From an uncultured Verrucomicrobiota bacterium (lineage in GTDB: Bacteria; Verrucomicrobiota; Verrucomicrobiia; Limisphaerales; UBA1319): 39,070 nucleotides of DNA. This document shows positions 1 through 9,421 of this stretch, in pieces. The stretch lies in NCBI GenBank assembly GCA_903845125.1, contig CAIMWS010000112.1, forward strand, positions 1-39,070, written 5' to 3'. The notes beneath the pieces were generated by a model. It did no database searches. It was not told where the DNA came from and worked only from the letters and a program-made list of their open reading frames with translations. The stretch's first letter is position 1, and each line of letters starts with the position of its first letter. A program made the translations under genes and the position numbers.

Positions 1-1
1 C

Positions 2-3000
2 GCGCAGGATTTGATCGAGTTTGTGGCGGGGGGCAGCCTGAGCAGCGGCGGCAGCGGCAGCCTGTCCCTGACGGCCAGTGGGACGAACAGCGAGATCCGG
101 CTGGTAACGGGCGGGGATCTGACGGTCAGCACGACGCTGCGGGCGAACCGGCGGATTGAGCTGGAATCCACCACGGGCAGCCTGACCGTGAGCGGGACCA
201 TCGGGGGCGCGGGGGGCACGCTGCGGGAGGTTTCGTTGATATCGGCGCGGGCGCTGAGCCTGGCGACAACGGTGAGCGTGTCGGACCTGATCCTGATCCA
301 CGCGGGGACGACGCTCACGGCTTCCACCCTGAACCTGACGGCCACGGGGGCGACGGGGATCATCGACCTGGCGGCGGGGCAGGACCTGGGCATCAGCGGG
401 ACTTTGCAGGCGAACCTGCTGATCTCGGTGGCTTCGAGCGCGGGCAATCTGGCGGTGTCGGGAACGCTCTCGGGGACGGCGGGCAGCACGGGCAAGATTC
501 TGCTTTCGGCGGCGGGAACGCTGACGCTGAACTCGGATCTGAGCGCGACCCAGCTGATCAACTTGTTTGCGGGTGGCGATCTATCGCTGGGCCGGGTGCT
601 GCGGGCGGCGGACCGGATCGTTTTGGATGCGGGCGGCATGGTGACCCTGGGTTCGGCGTCGGCGGTGGAAGGCGTGGGGGGCGGGTTGGTGGCGCAGGCG
701 GTGGTCAAGGCAGGCACAGGCCTGACTGTGGCAGGGCAGATCCGGACAGTGAACGACCTGGCGCTGGTGACCAAGGCGGGCAACCTGCTGGTGGACGGTG
801 GCCTGGTGCACACGAATGCGAACCTGGAACTGTCGGCGGCCTTGGGGACGGCTGGCTCGATCAACAGCGGCCGGGTGGAGGCCTACGGGCTGACGGTGGT
901 GAGCCAGGGCGGGGTATCGCTGCTGAATATCGCGGTGGCGAACGTCGCGGCCCAGGTGTCCGCGGCGGGGGATCTGACACTGGTGGAAGAGGATGACCTC
1001 ATCCTGACCACTCTGGCCACGGCCAACGGGAATATCAGCGTGACGGCCGGCGGCACGATCTATTATCAGGTGGTGACCGCCGGGAGCAACCGGAACATCA
1101 CGCTCAACGCGACGGGCGGCGGGGTGGTGCGCAATGGGAGCCTGCTGACCGCCGCGCTGCTGACCGTTTCGGCCAAAGGTTCAGCAGATCTGAACACGAC
1201 GGTGGCGCAACTGGCGGTGACGCTGACCGGGACGGGCAGCCTGAAGGTGACGGAGGCGGACGGGTTGGTGCTGTCCGGGTTGTCGCTGGCGGCGGGGTCG
1301 GTGAACCTGGCGGCGGGCGGGTCGGTGAGCGCAACCGGGGCGGTGACCGTCGCGCAGAACACGGCCGGCTATGGGGTATCGATCACGGCGGGCGGAAGCC
1401 TGGCGCTGGGCCAGGTGACGGTGGGTGCCCTGGCGCCGGTGACGCTGGTGGGCGGTGGGGCGGTGAGCGGGACGGTGGCGGGCGGCACCTTGAGCGCGAC
1501 GGCGGGCGGAGCACTGACCCTGACGACGGCGGTGGTGGAGGTGGTTTTGGCGAAGACGCTGGCGGCGGGGGCCATCTCCCTGACCGAAACGGACGGGGTG
1601 ACGCTGACGCGGGTGGAATCTTACAACGGCAGTGTGACGGTGGCGGCTGGAGGCGCGGTGACCGCGGGGCAGATTGCCAGCGGGACGGACGGCGAGGCCA
1701 ACGATATTTCAGTGACCGCGGGCGGGGCGTTGACGGTGGCGGGGATAGCGGCGGGGCTGAAAGGCGATGTGACGCTGGCGGCGAATGGCGGGGCGTTGAC
1801 GGCCACCGTGGCGGCAGACCAGCTGACCGCGACGGCGGCCGGGGGCGCCACGCTGAAAACGACGGTCCACGAGTTGGTCAAGGTGCAGTCGACGGCGGCG
1901 GGGGCGGTCACGGTGACCGAGACGGACGAACTGCTGATCACCAGCGCCCAGACGCTGGCCGGGGCGATCACGGTGAATTCGGGTGGCAGCCTGCGGGTCA
2001 GTTCAGCGGTGACGGGCGGGCAGGCGGTGGGGCTGACGGCCAGCGTGGGCTATGTGCAGGCCACGGTGGACGCCGGGGCGGGCAATGTGGCGCTGACGGC
2101 GGCCGGGGGCATCACGGCAGCGGTGACAGGCGGCGTGTTGACCGTGCGCTCGGCCGGGGTGACGACCTTGAGCACCTCGGTGGCGGCGCTGGATGCGGTG
2201 GTGTCGGCCAAGGGCGGATTGACAGTGACGGAGACCTCCGGGCTGACGGTGACGCAGGCGCAGACGGCGGATGGCGCCATTGCGGTCACCAGCGGCGGGG
2301 CCCTGGATGCGCAGTGGGTCGAATCGGTGAAGGATGGGGCCTTGAACGGGGTCACGCTAGCGACGACGGCGGGGGATATCACGGTGGGCCGGGTGCTGGC
2401 GGGCGAGGTTTCGGGATCGGTGGCGGTGCAGGCGGCGGGCGCGATGGTGGCGGGCGCCAGCGCAGCCATCACGGCGGCTTCGGCCCGGCTGGCCGCCGGG
2501 GCGGGCATCGGCGCAGCGGGTGCGGTGGTGCCGCTGACGGTGGGGACGCTGAGCCAGGTTGCGACGGCGGGGGCGGCTTATTTGAGCGACAGCCGGACCC
2601 TGTTGCTGGGCGCCTTGTCAGCGGGCGGGGCAGTGAGCCTGGCGGTGACGGGCGACCTGGCAGTGGCCGGGACGCTGACGGCGGGTGGCGCGTTGGGGAT
2701 TACGGCGGGGTTGGTGACGGCGGCCGCGGCGTGGACCGCCACGGGAGGGGTGACGGTGACGGCCGGCGGCAATCTGACTTTGAACGGCCTGGTGACGGCC
2801 GGTGGGGCGGTGGCCCTGGCTTCAACCGGCGGGATTCAGCTAACCGGCGGGGTGGCCGGGGTGGGCACCGTGGCGGTGTTGGCGGCGAAAGGCCTGCTGG
2901 CCGGTTCAGTTTCCGTCTCCGGAGCCCCGGGGCAGGCCACCTTGACGTCGGGGGAGGACATGACGGCGGATGGGGCCATCAAAGCGGATGGCCAGGTGAG

Positions 3001-6000
3001 CCTGGTTTCGGGCGGGGCGCTGACCTTGACCGGCACGAGTTCGGTGGGGGGCCAGAGCGGAGTGAACGCCGGGGCCATCACCTTGCGGGGGCAGGGGGCG
3101 CTGCTGGCCAGCGGGCCGCTGCGGGCCACGGGAACCGTGGCGGCAACTGCGGGCCTCAGCGGTCAGGGTGGGATTGTGGGCGGGGCGGGGACCGTGCTGG
3201 CGGGGGGGCGGATTGAGCTGACGGCGGGGATCGGCGGCGGGGATGTGGCCCTGACCGGTTCCCCGGTGACGGCTGCCACGGCCGTGGCGATCACGGCGGC
3301 GGCGGGTACGGTGAGCCAAGCGGGGGCGTTGATGGTTGCACCGACGGTGGCGGTGAGCGCTCGCAGCGGGATTGGGTTGCAGCTGGGGAATGGCACGAGC
3401 CTGACGGCGACGGTAACCGGAGTGGGTCCGGTGGCGGTGGAATCGACCGGGGCGCTAACCCTGGCGCAGGTGGCGGCGGCCGGAGGCGACATCAGCGTAA
3501 CCGCGGCGGGGAACCTGACGGCCACGAACGTGGGCTTCTCCGTGGCCGGGCTGGCCAACACCATCACGCTGGCTTCCACGGGCGGGTCGGTGGCGGCGGG
3601 CCAGGTGAACGCGGGCCTGGCCGGGGCGTTGGCGCTGACGGCGGCCGGGGAGATCACCGACCTGGCGGGCCAGTTGGTGGCGGACACCCTGGTGGCGCGG
3701 TCGGCCGGCAACATGACTTTGGACACCCAGGTGGCCGTGCTGGACGCCCAGGTAAGCGGGGCCGGCCGGTTGGTGGTGACGGAAGCGGACGACCTGGCGT
3801 TGACCCACGCGGTGACGGCGGGCGGTTCCGTGGCCGTGGCCACGGGTGGGACCACCACGGCGGCGGACGTCCAGTCGGGCGGCGGGGCGATCCAGCTGGG
3901 AGTGGGCGGAGCCTTGACGCTGGGCCCCATATTGGCCGGGGCGGGGAATGCGGTGATCACGGCAGGAGGCGACATCCGGCAGCCGGCCGGCAGCGTGGTG
4001 GCGAACCAGCTGGCGGTGACGGCGGCGGGCGGGGTGCGGCTATGGACCGGGGTCAACCTCCTGGCCTTTACGACGACGGCGGAGGGCAGCGTGGAGGTCA
4101 CGCAGGACAAGGCGGTGACCTTGAGTGTGGTGCGGGTGGACAACGGATCGTTTGCCCTGACGGCGCCGGGCAACATTGTGGCCACCTCGCTGGTGCTGGG
4201 GACCAGCCTGGCCGGCAATAGCGTGACCCTGACGGCCACCGGGGTGCACGGAATCACGGTGGACGCCATCGACGCCCAGGCGCTGGGAGCGGTGACCTTG
4301 ACGGCGGGCACCACGGTGGCGACGGCCACGACGACGGGCGGGCGGATTGCCGGCGGGGCTTTGGTGGTGAGCGCGGGCACGGGCATCGACATCGCCACGG
4401 CGGCGGGCACGATCCAGGCGGCGGTGAGCGGCGCCGGGAACCTCCAGATCGCCGAGCTGGACGCGGTGGAGGTGGTTTCCGCGGTGGCGGGCAACGGGCC
4501 GGTGGAGGTCATCGCGGGTGGCACGCTGACGGCGCGGTTGGTGCAAAGCACGACTGACAGTGCGGCCAACAGCATCCACCTCCAGACCACGGCGGGAGAT
4601 CTGGTCATCGGCCAGGTGCTGGCGGGCGCCACGGCCGGCCAGGTGGTGCTGGAATCGGCGGCGGACCTCGCCGAAATCACGCCGGGCGGCACCGGGGTGG
4701 CGGTGGTGGCGGCCAAGGGCACGCTGCTGGCCGGGCAGGATATTCTGGGCCTCCGGACGCAGGTGGGCGAGCTGCTGGCCAAATCGCTGACGGACGGGGC
4801 GGTGGCGGTGAGTCAGGATGGGCAGCTGACGCTCAATGCGCAAAGCGCCACGACGCCGATCGAGATCGTCTCGACGGGCAAGATCACGGTCAAAGGGACG
4901 CTGGAGACCACGGACAACATCCGGCTGGAGGCGCAGGAGATCGAGTTGCAGGCGGGGGTGGGGCTGAAGGGCAAGGACGTGGTTTTGGTGTCCACCGGCA
5001 AGGTGAATATCCTGGGATCCATCGTGGCTACCGGGAAATTGACGATCCAAAATGCCGGAACGGGAACGATCCCGGGCACCGGGGAGATGGCCGGGACGGT
5101 CAACCTGAATGGCGCGGTGACGGCCGGCAGTGTGGAAATCAACGCCGACGAACTTTACATCCAGGCCCAGTTGCTCGACTCCGCGGCGGCGGGGACGATG
5201 GACTGCACGGTGCGGCGCGACCTTTACGTGGCCAGCACGGCGTCCGTGACCGGCGGGGCAGTGATCCACCTGCACGGCGGGCGGGATGTGAATGTGATCG
5301 GGAATGTGGCCAGCGCCGGGGTGATCCTGATGGAGGCGGTGGGCCGGAACTTGACCGTGAGCCGGGCGCTGACGGTGCCGGGTGGATTGAGCCTGTGGGC
5401 CAGGCAGGGGGTGCTGGCCCTGTCCGGGGCGCTGACTTCGATAGGGACGGCGGGCACGGTGGATCTGAATGCGGCCTCGATCACGGGGTTGGCGGCGGTG
5501 ACCGCGCCGGGGGCCATCACGATCACCAGCGGGGCGAATGTGGCGACCACCGCGGCTTTGACCGCCAAGGGAGTCCTGGGTTTGGTGAGTGTCAAGGCGC
5601 CCAACGTGACGGTGGGCACGCTGGTCGAGGCTGGCGATGCCATCCGCCTGGAGGCCGTGATCTCCGGCGCCGGCACGGGCACAGTGATCACCAACGCCGA
5701 GTTGAAGTCGGGTGGCCAGGTGGAGTTGGTGGGGGCGACCGTGGTGGTCAACAATCCCATCACGGCGGGTCGGCGGGTGTATATCCAGGCGAGCGTGGTG
5801 GCCCGGATCTTCGGGAAGATCACGCAAGGGGTGACGTCCGGGCCGATGCCTGTCCTGGGCGGATTAGGCGGGGTGGGGCCGGGCGCCGGGTCCGGTGGGA
5901 GCTTGGCGGAGGGGGTGGCGCGGATGAGTCGCGGCGGCCTGGTGCTCGATATCGAGGCGGAGACGATGGAGCGCCACCATGGTGCTTTAATGTCGCTATT

Positions 6001-6010
6001 CGCTTTCTGA
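2..6010 (+). CDS. Giant repetitive beta-helix-type surface protein, 5' truncated
   Basis: The reading frame is open to the left edge, so the true start lies upstream; at least 2000 residues are visible. Composition is extreme: Gly, Ala, Val, Thr and Ser dominate, and there is almost no Cys, Trp or His until the C-terminus. A degenerate repeat is marked by V-T-E-(T/A)-D-like motifs near residues 323, 412, 523, 634, 738, 1255, 1362 and 1479, mostly 104-117 residues apart, each followed by a G-x-(I/V)-x-V-x-x-G-G strand-turn pattern. Such sequence is typical of right-handed beta-helix stalks in filamentous-haemagglutinin or autotransporter-like proteins, so an exported, cell-surface or matrix role is inferred. 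The C-terminal ~50 residues are Gly-rich and end in Leu-Phe-Ala-Phe. I see no clear beta-barrel or sorting domain. The exact family is not recognised. Confidence 0.85.
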   Translation, partial: AQDLIEFVAGGSLSSGGSGSLSLTASGTNSEIRLVTGGDLTVSTTLRANRRIELESTTGSLTVSGTIGGAGGTLREVSLISARALSLATTVSVSDLILIHAGTTLTASTLNLTATGATGIIDLAAGQDLGISGTLQANLLISVASSAGNLAVSGTLSGTAGSTGKILLSAAGTLTLNSDLSATQLINLFAGGDLSLGRVLRAADRIVLDAGGMVTLGSASAVEGVGGGLVAQAVVKAGTGLTVAGQIRTVNDLALVTKAGNLLVDGGLVHTNANLELSAALGTAGSINSGRVEAYGLTVVSQGGVSLLNIAVANVAAQVSAAGDLTLVEEDDLILTTLATANGNISVTAGGTIYYQVVTAGSNRNITLNATGGGVVRNGSLLTAALLTVSAKGSADLNTTVAQLAVTLTGTGSLKVTEADGLVLSGLSLAAGSVNLAAGGSVSATGAVTVAQNTAGYGVSITAGGSLALGQVTVGALAPVTLVGGGAVSGTVAGGTLSATAGGALTLTTAVVEVVLAKTLAAGAISLTETDGVTLTRVESYNGSVTVAAGGAVTAGQIASGTDGEANDISVTAGGALTVAGIAAGLKGDVTLAANGGALTATVAADQLTATAAGGATLKTTVHELVKVQSTAAGAVTVTETDELLITSAQTLAGAITVNSGGSLRVSSAVTGGQAVGLTASVGYVQATVDAGAGNVALTAAGGITAAVTGGVLTVRSAGVTTLSTSVAALDAVVSAKGGLTVTETSGLTVTQAQTADGAIAVTSGGALDAQWVESVKDGALNGVTLATTAGDITVGRVLAGEVSGSVAVQAAGAMVAGASAAITAASARLAAGAGIGAAGAVVPLTVGTLSQVATAGAAYLSDSRTLLLGALSAGGAVSLAVTGDLAVAGTLTAGGALGITAGLVTAAAAWTATGGVTVTAGGNLTLNGLVTAGGAVALASTGGIQLTGGVAGVGTVAVLAAKGLLAGSVSVSGAPGQATLTSGEDMTADGAIKADGQVSLVSGGALTLTGTSSVGGQSGVNAGAITLRGQGALLASGPLRATGTVAATAGLSGQGGIVGGAGTVLAGGRIELTAGIGGGDVALTGSPVTAATAVAITAAAGTVSQAGALMVAPTVAVSARSGIGLQLGNGTSLTATVTGVGPVAVESTGALTLAQVAAAGGDISVTAAGNLTATNVGFSVAGLANTITLASTGGSVAAGQVNAGLAGALALTAAGEITDLAGQLVADTLVARSAGNMTLDTQVAVLDAQVSGAGRLVVTEADDLALTHAVTAGGSVAVATGGTTTAADVQSGGGAIQLGVGGALTLGPILAGAGNAVITAGGDIRQPAGSVVANQLAVTAAGGVRLWTGVNLLAFTTTAEGSVEVTQDKAVTLSVVRVDNGSFALTAPGNIVATSLVLGTSLAGNSVTLTATGVHGITVDAIDAQALGAVTLTAGTTVATATTTGGRIAGGALVVSAGTGIDIATAAGTIQAAVSGAGNLQIAELDAVEVVSAVAGNGPVEVIAGGTLTARLVQSTTDSAANSIHLQTTAGDLVIGQVLAGATAGQVVLESAADLAEITPGGTGVAVVAAKGTLLAGQDILGLRTQVGELLAKSLTDGAVAVSQDGQLTLNAQSATTPIEIVSTGKITVKGTLETTDNIRLEAQEIELQAGVGLKGKDVVLVSTGKVNILGSIVATGKLTIQNAGTGTIPGTGEMAGTVNLNGAVTAGSVEINADELYIQAQLLDSAAAGTMDCTVRRDLYVASTASVTGGAVIHLHGGRDVNVIGNVASAGVILMEAVGRNLTVSRALTVPGGLSLWARQGVLALSGALTSIGTAGTVDLNAASITGLAAVTAPGAITITSGANVATTAALTAKGVLGLVSVKAPNVTVGTLVEAGDAIRLEAVISGAGTGTVITNAELKSGGQVELVGATVVVNNPITAGRRVYIQASVVARIFGKITQGVTSGPMPVLGGLGGVGPGAGSGGSLAEGVARMSRGGLVLDIEAETMERHHGALMSLFAF

Positions 6011-6311
6011 CGGTGATCCCGCCCCTATCGGGAGCCTGCCCGCCCATGGGAAAGTGGCCTGAGAGCGATGGGCCAGTTTTCGTGGGATGCGCTGATGGTG
6101 AACCGCGGGGCGGCCCGGTTCAGGCTCGCCGATCCGCCCGGTTTCTTTCAACAGTTGGGTTCCATTGGCGCAGCCCAGGCAATGCGCAGCTCTGGATATG
6201 CGGTGACACGATGGCGCCCGGCCGGTTGCCCAGGACCAGCACCGGGGGCAGTTCCCAGCCGCTGCGTTTCTGGTTGAATTCCTGAACTGGCGGACGATAT
6301 TACTCTTCATT
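6011..6311. other. Intergenic region without a supported gene
   Basis: About 300 bases between the giant repeat gene and the aldo/keto reductase. Short open frames here have no recognisable protein features. The only possible signal is a weak sigma-70-like pair, TTGAAT at 6274-6279 and GATATT at 6296-6301 with 16-base spacing. It would start transcription only a few bases before the ATG at 6312, and no clear Shine-Dalgarno sequence is present. Confidence 0.4.
6017..6033 (+). terminator. Weak hairpin after the giant repeat gene
   Basis: TCCCG (6017-6021) pairs with CGGGA (6029-6033) across a 7-base loop, just after the stop codon. There is no T-tract, so it may be only a 3' end stabiliser or chance. 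Confidence 0.2.
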
Positions 6312-7313
6312 ATGAACAGAGACCAGAATTCCATTTCCCGGCGCGAATTCGTGCAACAAGCCAGCCTGGTGGCCGGCGCGGCAGCCTTGGCTCCGGTCCT
6401 GAATCCCGTATTCGTTTCGGCTGCCCCCGGCGGTTTGGCCAAACGCACCTTGGGACAGACCGGGCTGGAAGTCACCTGCATGACTTTGGGGGCGGCTCCG
6501 TGCGGGATCGCGGAGGACGTCACGGTGGAGGAAGTATCCCAGATCGTCAATGAGGCGATCGATTTGGGGATTAACTTTATCGATACAGCTCCCAAATACG
6601 GCAAATCCGAGACTGGAATTGGCCGCGCTTTGGGGACGCGGCGCAAGGAAATCCACCTGGCCACCAAGGTCTGGGCCGACACCATCGAGGAGGCGGAAAA
6701 ATCGTTCAGCAACTCGCTGAAGACCCTCAAGACCGATTATGTGGATGTGCTGTATTTCCACCACCTGGGGGATCGGGAGGTCCAAAAAGCCCGCAATCCC
6801 GATGGAGTTTTCACCTGGTTGCTCAAACAAAAGAGGGCAGGCAAGTGCCGCTTTGCCGGGCTTTCCGGCCACAACCTTTCCGGGCGTTTTCTCCCGTTCC
6901 TCAAGGCGGACGAGGTGGATGTGATCCTGATCAACCTGAATTACGTGGATCGCTACACCTACGGTTTTGAAAATGAGGTTTTGCCTTACGCGCGCGAGCG
7001 CAACGTGGGGGTGGTGGCCATGAAAGTGTTTGGTGGACCTGATCCCGCCTCGGGCAGCTGGAACACCCGTAAAGCCAAACCGATGGTGGGGGTGCAGCAG
7101 GTTGAAACCGCCATCCGCTATGCGCTGGGCATTCCCGGAGTGGCCACGGTCAACTTGGGTGTGCATACCGTGGAGCAGTTGCGCCAGAATGTTGAGTATG
7201 TCAAGCGATACCGTCCGCTAACGGTCGAGGAACACGAGCCATTGCGGCAACAGGGACAAAAACTGGCGACCCAGTGGGGACCTCATTTCGGCCCCGCCAA
7301 GGAAAATAGTTAA
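6312..7313 (+). CDS. Tat-exported aldo/keto reductase
   Basis: A 333-residue protein with a twin-arginine signal: S-R-R-E-F-V at residues 9-14, then an Ala-rich hydrophobic stretch ending near residue 38. The aldo/keto reductase (beta/alpha)8 barrel follows. The catalytic tetrad can be assigned to Asp91 and Tyr96 (in IDTAPKYG), Lys119 (in LATKVW) and His150 (in LYFHHLG). Members reduce carbonyls with NAD(P)H; those with Tat signals are exported folded, presumably with cofactor bound. The substrate cannot be told from sequence. There is no C-terminal ferredoxin domain. The gene precedes nadE by about 40 bases on the same strand and could be cotranscribed with it. The start is fixed by the signal peptide. 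Confidence 0.9.
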   Translation: MNRDQNSISRREFVQQASLVAGAAALAPVLNPVFVSAAPGGLAKRTLGQTGLEVTCMTLGAAPCGIAEDVTVEEVSQIVNEAIDLGINFIDTAPKYGKSETGIGRALGTRRKEIHLATKVWADTIEEAEKSFSNSLKTLKTDYVDVLYFHHLGDREVQKARNPDGVFTWLLKQKRAGKCRFAGLSGHNLSGRFLPFLKADEVDVILINLNYVDRYTYGFENEVLPYARERNVGVVAMKVFGGPDPASGSWNTRKAKPMVGVQQVETAIRYALGIPGVATVNLGVHTVEQLRQNVEYVKRYRPLTVEEHEPLRQQGQKLATQWGPHFGPAKENS

Positions 7314-7355
7314 GGCCGGCGGCGCCGGGTGGCCAGGCCATCCGGCTTCGTGCTT

Positions 7356-8060
7356 ATGAAAGCGATCCGTGTCGCGGCTGCGGTTTTGAATCAGACCCCG
7401 CTGGATTGGCGGGGAAACCTGGCCCACATCCTGGGCGCCATCCAGGCGGCGCGCGATAGCCAGGCCAGCCTGGTTTGCCTGCCTGAGCTTTGCCTGACCG
7501 GGTATGGCTGCGAAGATGCCTTTGACTCGGCCAATACCGTGCAGCGCGCCTGGAGCCTTTTGCTGGAACTGGCGCCGGCCACGCGGGGTTTGGTGGCTTG
7601 CGTGGGGTTGCCGGTATTGCACCAGAATGGCGTCTTCAATTGCTCCTGCCTGCTGGTGGATGGCCAGTTGGCTGGTTTCGTGGCCAAGCGGTTTCTCGCC
7701 GGGGATGGGATTCATTACGAACCGCGTTGGTTCAAACCGTGGCCGCCCGGCGTGCGGTCCCAGTTGGTGGTGGAGGATCAAGCGTATCCCATTGGGGATT
7801 TGTATTTTGAATGTGGGGGCATCCGGATCGGATTCGAAATCTGCGAGGACGCCTGGGTGGCCAACCGGCCGGGAGCCGCGCTGGCGTTAAAAGGCATTGA
7901 TGTGATCCTGAATCCCAGCGCCAGCCATTTCGCCTTTGGCAAATTGGAAATCCGCAAGCGGTTTGTCCTGAGGGCTCGCGCGCTTTTGGGGCCAGCTATG
8001 TTTACGCCAACCTGCTGGGCAATGAGTCCGGCCGGGCCATTTATGATGGCGGGGCTTTGA
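7356..8060 (+). CDS. nadE: NAD+ synthetase, N-terminal glutaminase (nitrilase) part, frameshifted
   Basis: This is the nitrilase-like glutamine-hydrolysing domain of glutamine-dependent NAD+ synthetase, which supplies ammonia to convert deamido-NAD to NAD+. The catalytic triad is visible: Glu44 (CLPELCLTGYGCED), Lys111 (FVAKRFLAGDG) and Cys163 (GFEICEDAW). ATG at 7356 is chosen over the upstream GTG at 7329 because the domain begins directly with MKAIRVAAAVLNQ. After RKRFVL (about 7954-7971) the frame leaves the family sequence. The expected continuation EGSRAFGASYVYANLLGNE is found intact in the -1 frame, as if one G were missing in the CTG(G)AG context near 7971. The residues from there to 8060 are therefore not real family sequence. 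It is either a true disruption or a base-calling/assembly error. Confidence 0.85.
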   Translation: MKAIRVAAAVLNQTPLDWRGNLAHILGAIQAARDSQASLVCLPELCLTGYGCEDAFDSANTVQRAWSLLLELAPATRGLVACVGLPVLHQNGVFNCSCLLVDGQLAGFVAKRFLAGDGIHYEPRWFKPWPPGVRSQLVVEDQAYPIGDLYFECGGIRIGFEICEDAWVANRPGAALALKGIDVILNPSASHFAFGKLEIRKRFVLRARALLGPAMFTPTCWAMSPAGPFMMAGL

Positions 8061-9367
8061 TTGCGACGGGTGGCCGGTTGGCGGCGGCCGGGCCGCGATT
8101 CGGATATCGGGATTGGTATCTGACCACCGCCGTGGTGGATGTGGAGGCCACGCGCTACAGCCAGGCGCGCACGGCGAGTTTCGCTCCGCGGCTGGAACCT
8201 GCGGATCCCTGCCTGGTTTCGCTGCCTTTTCCGTGGCCAGCGGCCGCCCTGGAAAGCGCTTCGGTGGAAACTGAACCGTGGGAATCCAGCCTCCATCTTA
8301 AAGAGGAAGAGTTTTCCCGCGCGGAGGCTTTGGCCTTGTTTGATTACCTGCGCAAAAGCCGTTCCCATGGTTTTGTCGTATCGCTAAGCGGAGGGGCGGA
8401 TTCGTCGGCCGTTGGCTGCCTCATTTTATTGATGGCGGCCTTTGGCCTGCGGAGCATTGGCCTGGAGGAATTCCAGCGCAAGCTGCGGCACCTTGGCGGC
8501 TTGACGGTGAGCCAAACCGATCCGCGAGCTCTCCTCCGCCAATTGCTCACCACGGTTTACCAGGCCACGGAAAACAGCAGTGCGGCCACCCGTTCGGCGG
8601 CCCGGCACATAGCCGATGCCATCGGCGCCCGGCATCTCGAATTCGAGGTTGATCCCATCGTCAGGCAATACACTGAAATCGTGAGCGCCGCCTTGGGCCT
8701 CGAACTCAATTGGCGGCAGCACGATGTTGCGCTGCAGAACATCCAGGCCCGGGTCCGGGCGCCGGGGGCCTGGCTGCTGGCCAACCTGGGCAATGCACTG
8801 CTCCTGGCCACCAGCAACCGGTCCGAGGCTGCAGTGGGCTATGCCACGATGGACGGTGACACCTGCGGCGGCCTGAGCCCGCTGGCGGGCATTGATAAGG
8901 CGTGGCTCCGCCGATGGTTGCTGTGGCTGGAACAATCCGGCCCCGAGGGATTTTTCCCCATTCCCGCCTTGAGCGTGATCAACCGGCAAGTTCCCACCGC
9001 TGAGCTGCGGCCGCAGGACCAAAACCAGTCGGATGAGGAGGACCTGATGCCTTATCCGTTGCTGGATGCCATCGAAAGAGCGGCCATCCGGGACAAGCGT
9101 TCACCGGTGGATGTTTGCCAGTTGATGCAGCTCCAATTCCCCCATTTCCCGGTCCGGCAATTGGGCATTTGGGTGGAAAGGTTTTTCAGACTCTGGTGCC
9201 GCAACCAATGGAAGCGGGAGCGCTATGCCCCCTCATTCCACCTGGACGATGAGAACCTGGACCCGAAAACATGGTGCCGCTGGCCGATCCTTTCCGGCGG
9301 CTTTGATGCCGAACTCGAGGAATTGCGCGAGTATTTGCGGACGGCCGGCGTGGGGCCTGGACCGTGA
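8057..9367 (+). CDS. nadE: NAD+ synthetase, C-terminal synthetase part, frameshifted
   Basis: This is the continuation of nadE in the other frame. The first available start is TTG at 8057, but homologous sequence already begins near 7970, so 8057 is not a biological start. It contains the ATP-pyrophosphatase P-loop SLSGGADSSAVG and an NR-S-E-A-A-V-G-Y segment (ATSNRSEAAVGYATMDGDT) typical of NAD synthetase, which adenylates deamido-NAD and amidates it. The C-terminus has the SFHLDDENLDPKTWCRWP stretch usual for the long two-domain bacterial enzyme. Joined with the upstream part the protein would be about 670 residues, the normal length. If the frameshift is real, the organism needs another nadE or another NAD route. 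Confidence 0.88.
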   Translation: MIATGGRLAAAGPRFGYRDWYLTTAVVDVEATRYSQARTASFAPRLEPADPCLVSLPFPWPAAALESASVETEPWESSLHLKEEEFSRAEALALFDYLRKSRSHGFVVSLSGGADSSAVGCLILLMAAFGLRSIGLEEFQRKLRHLGGLTVSQTDPRALLRQLLTTVYQATENSSAATRSAARHIADAIGARHLEFEVDPIVRQYTEIVSAALGLELNWRQHDVALQNIQARVRAPGAWLLANLGNALLLATSNRSEAAVGYATMDGDTCGGLSPLAGIDKAWLRRWLLWLEQSGPEGFFPIPALSVINRQVPTAELRPQDQNQSDEEDLMPYPLLDAIERAAIRDKRSPVDVCQLMQLQFPHFPVRQLGIWVERFFRLWCRNQWKRERYAPSFHLDDENLDPKTWCRWPILSGGFDAELEELREYLRTAGVGPGP

Positions 9368-9421
9368 TGGTTGGCCGGAAGGTTCCGGCTTCGGAATCGC
9401 CGTTTTACATCCATAAGGCCG

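Noticed and set aside
3163..5827. Long minus-strand open frames (539 and 595 codons) inside the giant repeat gene
   Set aside because: They arise because the GC-rich, Gly/Ala/Val/Thr-biased plus-strand gene avoids stop codons on its complement. The products are Pro/Arg/His-rich or Ala/Pro/Thr-rich with no motifs.
6068..6277. A 69-codon plus-strand ORF between the giant gene and the aldo/keto reductase
   Set aside because: There is no ribosome-binding site, domain or natural-looking composition; treated as chance.
7960..7985. Programmed -1 frameshifting in nadE
   Set aside because: The bases around the shift (GTCCTGAGG) do not form an X-XXY-YYZ slippery site and no following stem or pseudoknot is obvious. 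A lost base is simpler.
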